Source of the DNA: Chrysaora quinquecirrha
Taxonomy: Eukaryota > Cnidaria > Scyphozoa > Semaeostomeae > Pelagiidae
DNA length: 64,000 bases
Direction: 5' to 3'
NCBI GenBank assembly: GCA_014526335.1
Contig: JACTAT010000014.1
Span: 381,250 to 445,249, forward strand
In this document: one piece after another, positions 55,901-64,000 of the stretch
How positions within the stretch are numbered: the stretch's first letter is position 1
Layout: every line of letters starts with the position of its first letter
Position numbers and translations under genes: made by a program
The notes under the pieces: generated by a model
The model's input: the letters and a program-made list of their open reading frames with translations, nothing else
Told to the model about the DNA's origin: nothing
The model's database searches: none

Positions 55901-58620
55901 ATTACTAGCAGTGATAGTTGTGCTAACAAAGGCGAGGCTGTTGCTACTCTTCGAGACATCCTTAATTGGTGTTTCATAAGTGCAAGGATGGTTTTAGAAA
56001 TATTTGTAAAAGTGTTGTCTGTAATACCTAAATAAAGTCACTAGATATAGCTACTCGAGTAAAAATGACACGACACTTTCCTGAAAATGACACGAAATGT
56101 CCCTCTTATTATTGAGACTCTATGCTGCAATATTGAAAATCTTGGATATTTTGTTGCATGTTGCATCAATTGTTGAATTGATCTTGAGAGGGCCTTGGAA
56201 ATGGAAAATCTCATGAAACTGACTTTATCGATTATGTCTTATTCCGTTAACAAGGGGCAGAAAACTATCAAGACATGTATGCTAAGCCTGGCTTTATTTA
56301 TGCATGACAGTTTGATTGAAAATGCATTAGGCTTTTTCAAACCTTGTTGCTTGTAGCTTTATCCCACATGGCGCTCAAGATGAACAAGACCCATGTACTT
56401 TACAAAGACGAGTTTTATAACAGAGATATGAAGGGATGCAAAAACTAAACCCACTGACTGAATCTGCACAGCTGCTAAGACCTCTGTCGCTTTTCCATTG
56501 GACAACCAGCCAGTTGTGTCAAGTAGTTGCTTCATAGCAGACCTTTCTATTATATAGCGACAAAAAGTTAATGTTGCACGTAAAGACACGAATTGTCTTA
56601 TCGTATGGGCCAGGGGACACAGTAGCTACCTAGAATATCTCACTGCATTGATTTATTCTTGTAGAACATGGTACATGGTTAGGTGGGTGAAGCTGTTGCA
56701 TAGATTTTTTCACTTGAGAAGTGACGATGTCGGCATCGTTGCTACAGATATGACAAAAATGTTATCGGAAACTGTCTTTCATGGCCATGAGAGGCGCGCA
56801 TTGGAAGTGCAAGAATGTTGTGGTTGCGCGCATCGAAAGTGCAATAATGAGGGCCTGGCAAGACTGTTATAGTTAATTTTGCTAAGAATGAGAAATGCTA
56901 AAATGAAAGATTTCTGTATAGAATATACAGTGGAGAGTGACTACGTGACTGGATGCTACTCAAAAACTGGTCTCATGACCTCCAAATCCGAGGCAAAAGT
57001 TTTAGTAGGGGATGAGGTAGCTATTTAACGGTTTAAAAGTTGCAATTTGAACTGTTATAGGGCTCAGAGCAAATGCATTATTATTTAAGAGCTTTTATGT
57101 TCTCATGCAGGACTAGATTCACTACATATGTCCCACTACTTCGCTCGATCTTGTTGTTGTTGTTGTTGTTTTCTACAATCGCTCTGTTGGAGTGAAAAAT
57201 CAATAAGGGGAGCGTATACTAGAGACTCGTGTCGTGAGTCTAATGCAGGACCTCACAATGAGGGGAGCAGTGAAATAAGGCAGCCTCTTATGGACGGGCA
57301 AATTAAGTGCCTCGAGATTTTGAACACCTTTGCAAGGATTCAACTGCTTTCACTGTAATCCCCGAGGACTGAGAAAAGTCCAGTCAAATTTGTCTGCAAT
57401 TTTAGTCGACTCATTGCAACAGCCAGTGGTCATAATTTTTCGCATATTTTTTCAGGGTTGTTTCAACTTGTTTGGATCAGAAAATCAAACAGGAAAAGAG
57501 TGGCTTATCTTCTTATTTCTAATAAATAGAACAGCATATAAAACTAAATCAAAATAGCTGCAACAGCCCTTCAGGCATCGTCGTTGTTTTGCTTTTAACG
57601 AGATGTTGTTAGGTCAGGTTGTATGACGTAAGATGTACGCGATTCATTTTTGAGCACTGACTCTAAAGAATTGAATGGCCTAAGCTTGGTCCTAAGTGCT
57701 AAAATGCACTCATTTAAAGACAAATCCTTATAAGAAACTGTTTAATCCCTTTTCCCTCTAAAAGGCCCTAAGTTTTCAGTCTTTTAAAAGGGTAGAAAGT
57801 CAACTATGGCTTACTCAGGCGGTGAGTGTATGTTAATTCGAAATGTTTCAACTTTGTTACGTTAAGAAACTTTGGAAGAAACTTTTACTGTTAGTAACAA
57901 TTGTGCCGAAAATTAAGAAATTTCTTGCACTCTCTTCATAGAAGATGCTTATTTTTAGTGTACTTTGCGTCTTTTCAGTCTACTGTGAGGATACTCCATC
58001 TCTAAGACACTTACATCGTGGTATAAAATGGATTGAGGTTATTAGGGAGCTGCACAGCATTATAGTTAGCAAGCTATAGTTTTCAAACTTTCAAAGACAA
58101 ATCATACTTGCTAGCAGCTACTGCTAGCAGCTTCTTCATACGGTCCAGTGCTTAAGTTGCTTAGCAAGATGTTCCTTAACTGATTGCTTGTGTGCTCTGA
58201 AATAATGCCAGCATAGAGAAATGTTGCAAGCATATGTCCATATGTCGCTGTACAAGTGGTCTTATTGATTTGTTTAATTCTAAACTGGGCTGAGAATTTT
58301 TCCAAGTAGGCCTATCGTCCCAGTTTTCTCTTGATACTTCTCGAGATTTAGACTTAATCAGCTGTACGTTTTACGACTAACAGCAACAACATTATACTGA
58401 AAGATCGTTCAATCTGTTTGATTTCGAATGTACAGCAATTCAACTCAACGTCAACGGCAAAAGCTGCTACTCGTTTATATACAGAGTCTCTTTTCTTTCT
58501 TTATCGTGTGAAGCCTGCGGGCTGAAAAAGGATGCAGTTGTTTTCTACTTAGTCGTGAAAATCGATACCGTTCATAGCAGCACGTCTTCACTACCCAAAC
58601 TATTCGTGGTGTCACCCCTT
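52942..58620. other. 5.7 kb without a recognised gene
   Basis: Frames in this stretch are 60-84 codons, on both strands, without family motifs. The most exon-like is 54445-54254 (minus), an amphipathic helical sequence containing MYLSVIAEALSQ and NRLAEVLYSEY, faintly like a death-fold helix pair; I have no further support. A (GTT)n run lies at 57152-57172. Confidence 0.4.
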
Positions 58621-58628
58621 GTACCACC

Positions 58629-59058
58629 CAGGGCATTTTTTAACAGTGTAACTACTGGGGAACGTTCCCCAGTAGGCCCAATGCCTTCCCCAGTAGTGAG
58701 CGCGAAAATCATACAATTTCCCCAGTAGTCTCTGGGCCCTTGTCAATTCCCACTTACCCACTTGAAAATCAACTGAAAAGCAACTTTAGCTACCCAATTT
58801 TTCAAAATTTTCCGGGGAGAATGCCCCCGGACCCCTCTAGATGCCTGCACCTTCGACGCTCTGGACCCTTCTTTCTGCGGTGCCACTTCCTGCCACCCCC
58901 CAAAAGTTCTGTGGATTTGCGCCCCTGTGCCTTTGCCTTTTTTGTTTTGAGGCAACTGTGAAAATCTTTAAAATGATGTATTTTACTTTCGCTTATTACG
59001 CTTTTAGGCCCCTTTTCAAATTTTCCCCAGTAGTGAAAATTTCTTAAAAAATGCCCTG
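58629..59058. mobile_element. 430-bp hAT-like MITE with perfect 8-bp TSD
   Basis: It begins CAGGGCATTTTTTAA and ends with the exact reverse complement, TTAAAAAATGCCCTG. Both sides carry GTACCACC (58621-58628 and 59059-59066). The subterminal words ACTACTGGGGAA and TTCCCCAGTAGT are also inverted, and the latter recurs internally. The interior is GC-rich and has frames on both strands with no known domain. Structure and duplication identify it as a nonautonomous hAT-superfamily element. Confidence 0.92.
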
Positions 59059-59066
59059 GTACCACC

Positions 59067-59960
59067 GATTAGCATCTCTTTCTTTTACTGTCTCCTGAAG
59101 TTTTCTGCGAAGGAGCTGCGAAGCTGCAGAGGAAGAGAGAGTGCCATTTTTAGCTCAGTTATTTGCGAAACAAAATCCCACCAGTTTTTCTTCAATTTAA
59201 ATATTAGTTCATGATCAAATTTACAAAACCATATGCTAACCATTTGAATACCCTACTTTCCTTCTCGTTCTAAATTTGGCTAAAAGACTTAGATATTAAA
59301 AAATTTCCTTTTACCCTGTGCCATTCAATGCCTACATTTGAAATGTGCAAACGCAGTAGCTGCTCTGTGCTCTCTCATTGCCATCAACAAAGTAATGTTT
59401 CGAAAAAGTAAAAGATTTTTGTTTCTGTTTTAATGAGTCATCTCAAGGGTCGAATCACCATATGAAACCACTTGACGTATGTGCAGCAGTATGGGGTGGG
59501 ATTTGCAATAGAAGAGTGGGAGTGTTGGGTAGTCTGGATCTGTGCATTTGAGAAGCTTGGGGCATATCACTTGCCGGCCTCGCGAGAATTTGCTCGATGA
59601 AACAAAAGGGGGCTTAACAGGTTTCCTTTACATAAAATGATAAGATGTCTAGCAAGGGTATACGAGACCCCCAAGAGGGTGAATTGACCCTCGGTGTGGT
59701 GGGTGTTCTGTAATGGGAAGTATGTTATTAGCAGGTAGGAGGGATACGGTGATTCTTGTGCAACATCCTTACATATTAGTTACTAAGAGATATAAGACCC
59801 CACACTTCAGAAAACTCTAAATGCCACTCACGAAAGATAGCCCTGTAAACTGCTGAACTTTCCTCGCACACTCCTCGGTTGTTTTAAAGGGTAATTCGCC
59901 ATTCGCTGCTGGCCAGGCCTTGGGCCAGTGTTTCATCTCACTTGCCTACATTGCCATTAT
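59067..59960. other. Intergenic, nothing recognised
   Basis: No open frame of interest, no matched repeat. Sequence is mixed AT-rich with short G-rich stretches. Confidence 0.4.
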
Positions 59961-59964
59961 TATC

Positions 59965-60110
59965 ATTAAGTTGGCATCGTTGTCTAATGCAGCTAGGGCA
60001 TTGTGTCAAGAGCTTAGGGAGGTCGGGCTCCGAGTCCAAGCCACGGTAGTGTCACAGCCAGGGTTGAGGTCTGGCTAGATCATGTACTTCTGAGATACTA
60101 GCGAGCAATA
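59965..60110 (+). repeat. tRNA-derived SINE-like copy
   Basis: GTCGGGCTCCGAGTCCAAGCCACGG stands in the B-box position, followed by GTAGTGTCACAGCCAGGGTTGAGGTCTGG and TACTTCTGAGATACTAG. The order matches the copies at 15915-16062 and 2068-2215. Confidence 0.6.
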
Positions 60111-60949
60111 GTTGGGATGTGCTACGGGGGCATATGGGGTCGTCATCTGCTTCCCATTTCCTTGTTCTTCAGAACTACTTTTATTGTCCCTTGGAATCAG
60201 TAGTTCACCCTGGAAGTAATCTTATGATGTAGCTTGTGGGAACGAAGGATATTCTTAGGACTTATTAAAGATACAGATACTGTTTATTAAAGATGACATT
60301 ATTCTTAAACGAGAAAGGTCAGGGTGTACCAGACGGGGTACATAAGACATAGCACTATAGCCCTCTTTCTAACAGTCTCTTTTTGCCTTTTGGTTCTCTT
60401 TATCTGCAACTCCGCTCGAGATCTGGTCTATCCTCTGCTTGGGAATTTTTAACACCAAGGGTCGTACAAATGGCTGTTCTATTTGTCGATGAAATTTTTA
60501 ACTGCATTTCCCATGTTTGTTTGTACTTGCACAATACTTTCTCAGAAGAGATGACTTGTTGTGTAAGTCGACTGTTTGTTAAAAACTTGGTTACTGTTAA
60601 TATTTACAATGTTATGAAGTTATGTATCCGTTGTCCATTCATTACATCTTGCCCTTCTGTAATTTGTTTTTCGATGACTGTTGTAAACCCTTTCTTTAAA
60701 GTAACCATTTGTCCATAGCGATCGCCCTATTAATTGTTTAGGGAGGAGCAACGATGAACAACAGCACATAAATGTCTGTCTGTAAAGAACGGAACGAGAA
60801 GTGGAATTAGAACGCAATTTCCCTTTACAGATTACCCCTGTAAAGATTCTTTGGAATGATAAAGAATATGAAGACAGTAATACACGATTCCGTAAAATAT
60901 GACGGTCGCTTAGACTCATTACATCAGTCCCACTCTTCGCAAAGCAACG

Positions 60950-61060
60950 GCACAACGGCAGCCTGTCGCAACAGCAACAGCTATTTACCTAAAAATTGAA
61001 TTGGATGGCCTATTGCTCCGAGTGGTTCTGAGCGTCCTATCTATTTCAGATTGACCTAAA
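60950..61060 (+). repeat. Second copy of the IYxKIELDGL repeat
   Basis: The plus strand encodes IYLKIELDGLLLRVVL then stops. It pairs with the minus-strand copy at 45235-45500. The frame is broken, which argues for element decay rather than a gene. Confidence 0.5.
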
Positions 61061-61064
61061 GAGT

Positions 61065-62125
61065 AAAAAATACGACTAATGGAATCAGTAGGGTATGCAG
61101 CGAAAAATCTCTGAATGGACTTTAGAACTTGACTACTTTGAAATCTTAAACGTTTCTATTGTAAGACGGCAAAATTAAAAACGAAGTCTATCAGACCCAA
61201 GAGCACAGGGATTCAAACTCCTCAGAAAATCTACCATTTTTTAAATAGCCCAAGAATACGTCAAATATCACTCAAAGTCTAGAATATAGAATTACTAGGG
61301 ATATAGAGATATATCGAGGTTTCTGTAAAAAATCCTTTCTTTGTAGAATGGCTGAATCTGACGTCACATTTCCTGATTTCCCGATTTTCCATTCCTTGGC
61401 TACCCAGTTTCCTCTTTTCGATGGTCTATAAAATATATCTGCTACAATTCATTTGTTCCTTAAACAAATGGTGTCTTCCTTTTAGCCCAAACATTTACAC
61501 TGTCTCCTTTTAATATAATGAAACATTTTCATTATTCATGGCCACTTGACACTGTGTACCAATACATTAGAGAAAGTGGTTCATTATCACTGCATATGTG
61601 ACCTTTATTCAGTTTACGGTAATTAGATTTTTCTATTGAGGCATCATGGATGTTTTTGTGTAAAAAGTTTGGGAATAAGATCAAAGCTCAAATATATCAA
61701 GTTATATTGAAAGTAAAGTGACAAAAATAGCTGTATTCTTATTCCTTCATTGCCGCAATATTTCTGATTTCTTCCTCGTTGAATGATTCATATAACATCT
61801 CTCACGAGTCTATGGTTCACCTCTTTTACCCTCTCCATTCATCCTTTCTATAAGTGAGAATCCTTTTTTCAGTATTGTTAATCCTCGATTAAGCGCCTCT
61901 CTCGAATATGCATCCATTCACTATGTAAAAATATAAAAAACTCTCCCTGAAATAAGCCCCCAGTCACAAAGTCCGAAGATCAACAAAAACATCCAGGCGC
62001 TCAATAGAGGTGGCACAGTATTTGTTTTTTACTGTATTCTGTATTGACTGTAGCTAATTCAGTCGTGTTTGTATCTCTTTCGACCACTCTTGAGCTCAAA
62101 CTATAGTTTCTAGTTGGACAGCTTA
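61065..62125. other. Intergenic, nothing recognised
   Basis: AT-rich; no coding frame longer than noise and no repeat matched elsewhere in this window. Confidence 0.4.
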
Positions 62126-62129
62126 CGCA

Positions 62130-62797
62130 TGCAATATGAAATGAACATGCTGACGAATGAATTAAGGATAAACATGCTGATAAATGCAATAAATGCAATA
62201 AGAAATGAACATGATGACGAATGCAGTAAAAAGCGAACATGATGATGAATGCAATAAGAAATGAACATGCTGACAAATGCAGTAAAAAGTGAACATGCTG
62301 ACGAATGCAATAAGAAATGAACATGCTGACGAATGCAGTAAAAAGTGAACATGCTGACGAATGCAGTAAGAAGTGAACATGCTGACAAATGCAGTAAGAA
62401 ATGAACGTGCTAACGAATGATAAGAAATGAACATGCTTACAAATGCAGTAAGAAATTATTATGCTGACGAATGCGGTAAGAAATTAACATGTTGACGAAT
62501 GCAGTTAGAAATGAACATGCTGACAAATGCAATAAGAAATGAACATGCTGACGAATGCAATCAAAAGTGAACATGCTGACGATTGCAATAAGACGTTAAC
62601 ATGCTGACAAATGCAGTAAGAAGTGAACATGCTTACGAATGCAGTAAGAAATGAGCATGCTGACGAATGCAGTAAGAAATGAACATGCTGACAAATGCAA
62701 TAAGAAATTAACATGCTGACGAATGCAGCAAAAGTGAACATGCTGACAAATGCAATAAGACGTTAATTTGCTGACGAATGCAGTAAAAAGTGAACAT
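62130..62797 (+). repeat. 28-bp minisatellite, about 24 units
   Basis: The unit is approximately TGACGAATGCAGTAAGAAATGAACATGC, with A/G, AGTA/AATA and AAT/AGT variants between copies; the first few units are irregular. Because 28 is not a multiple of three, a frame crossing it cycles through all reading frames and yields a pseudo-repetitive peptide rich in SACSFL/FVSMF words on the minus strand; these are not genes. Confidence 0.93.
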
Positions 62798-63299
62798 CCT
62801 TTGAGCAGCCAATCAAGTTTCGAGTCGAAGCTTTCATCCTCACTGCAGCTTTGCACTAACTATGCTATAGAAGCTATACTTGTTGGGTACTTATACCTCT
62901 TTAAAAACCAGTCAGTCACTAATTAGCCCTGATTCACTACTTGAGTGTTATGTCAAGATGTCTGCAGGAAAAGGACAACTGGACGAGTTCGTAAAGAGCT
63001 ATTGACTTCTTGGTCTACTGACTGGCGAAAAATTTCACGGATTGGTGAAGCAAGGCGTGTTTTTCGATTTCTCAATTCTGCATACAGTTCACAACATGAC
63101 CTTAACTCTTTATACTTTGGTCAATTTGTCGTTATTTACCTAATTTTCTAAATTTTTGGGCCAACTCATTAACAAAGTTACTTGGTTGCGTCATTTCACT
63201 CTAATAGGCCGTACAATTAAGTCGCAATCCTTGTCAAGGCTTGGTCACTTTCATGAACATTAGAACCTCCATATAAGAGAAACCTATGGTACCAATATT

Positions 63300-63425
63300 A
63301 CTCTCTATTGTAAAGAGGTGTCCATCGTATAGAAGTTTGTTTGTAAAAAGAAAGGACCTTTGGAGCGAAATACGTGTCCTTCGGTAGGAGGTGCCCGTTG
63401 TGTAGAGGTGCGTGTTAACGGATGC
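63300..63425 (+). repeat. Dispersed GAGGTGTCC-type repeat
   Basis: AAAGAGGTGTCCATCGTATAGAAGTTTG, then GGAGGTGCCCGTTGTGTAGAGGTG. It is related in word order to the minisatellite at 20110-20445. The rest of 62860-63745 shows no gene. Confidence 0.55.
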
Positions 63426-63748
63426 TCATATCTATTGTAAGTATAATGTTCTGCACCAGAAAACAGACACTGATAATCAACATAACAGAACTATCAATAC
63501 GAAGACACGTGTAGGCCTAAGCCACTTACTCAACTAACTACCCCGCATGCGCACTATGCAATACTTGAACTACTTCATGTAAAACATAAACATTACAGTA
63601 AGTATGTTGAAGATAAACTTCTCTCTTGCTTCAATGTTTGTATAATCGATGCTTGTAAATTGCCTCGATGTTGAATTAGAGATGAGAGGATTTTAAAATG
63701 CTTAAGAACAGCAATATGAGCATTATAAGAAAAAAACGTACTGATAGC

Positions 63749-64000
63749 TAAGACCCTGGCCAAACGATCAAACATTGTTGGTCCAACATTTCATATTTTC
63801 TTTACAACAAATTTTTGACCGTTTGGCCACTTCCAAAAACATTGCTGTCCAACAGCGATGTTATTGCCATGCACAAGCACGAACGCCGTGTTGCGAAAAA
63901 TGTTGCTAGGTGGTGAAATGTTGCAAGTTGTTCCAGTTTGTCAAAACAAAAGAAATGTTTTGTAAGCAATGTTGGAAAGGCGGCCAAACGATCAAAAATT
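63749..64000. mobile_element. MITE, GGCCAAACGATC family, copy 7, cut by window end
   Basis: Begins AAGACCCTGGCCAAACGATCAAACATTG and still contains family sequence (GGCGGCCAAACGATCAAAAAT) at the last base. The internal TTGTTCCAGTTTGTCAAAAC and AAGCAATGTTGGAAAGGCGG resemble copy 6, which suggests a shared longer subfamily. Confidence 0.7.

Noticed and set aside
60383..60718. 111-codon plus-strand frame (MPFGSLYLQLRSRSG)
   Set aside because: Cys- and Val-rich but without a family match, splice sites or context; not supportable as a gene.
62001..62856. Several minus-strand frames encoding SACSFL/FVSMF-rich repetitive peptides
   Set aside because: They are translations of the 28-bp minisatellite, present in all frames because 28 is not a multiple of three.

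Overview
The window is animal nuclear DNA: AT-rich, with spliced genes whose introns follow GT-AG rules and many dispersed transposon and SINE remnants. Three conserved metazoan genes can be assembled by hand: THOC1 and SNRNP200 (Brr2), which diverge from a shared upstream region, and an FGF8/17/18-like growth factor gene further right. The ~46-exon SNRNP200, the FGF8-like gene with the classic 104-base middle exon, and repeat types reminiscent of coral and anemone genomes suggest an invertebrate, plausibly an anthozoan cnidarian. The lineage call is inference; no tree was made.

Layout. 1-683: no recognised gene. 684-3146 (minus): THOC1, two coding exons, ending without the C-terminal death domain of the vertebrate protein. 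3147-3490: compact divergent promoter region. 3491-34799 (plus): SNRNP200, 46 coding exons, whose introns carry several MITE, SINE and minisatellite repeats. 34800-36196: downstream region with two copies of a TIR element. 36197-36482 (plus): a candidate small two-exon secreted peptide gene, new to me. 37794-49819 (minus): three exons of an FGF8-like gene with long introns that hold a LINE fragment, a (TTAG)n array, a (CTAA)n array and a small hAT-like element. 49820-64000: no confident gene; two further hAT-like elements with perfect 8-bp target duplications, a SINE copy, a 28-bp minisatellite (62130-62797) and a MITE cut by the window end.

Functionally, THOC1 (THO/TREX mRNA packaging and export) and SNRNP200 (U4/U6 unwinding in the spliceosome) both serve mRNA biogenesis and sit head to head with start codons about 345 bases apart. 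The FGF gene is an unrelated neighbour. The strangest signal is in SNRNP200: every splice site is in place, yet the exons need five single-base additions, all explicable as lost A residues in A-runs, to restore one open frame. With them the product is 2136 codons, the length of the human protein as I recall it. Consensus (homopolymer) error is the simplest reading; an inactive allele is the alternative.
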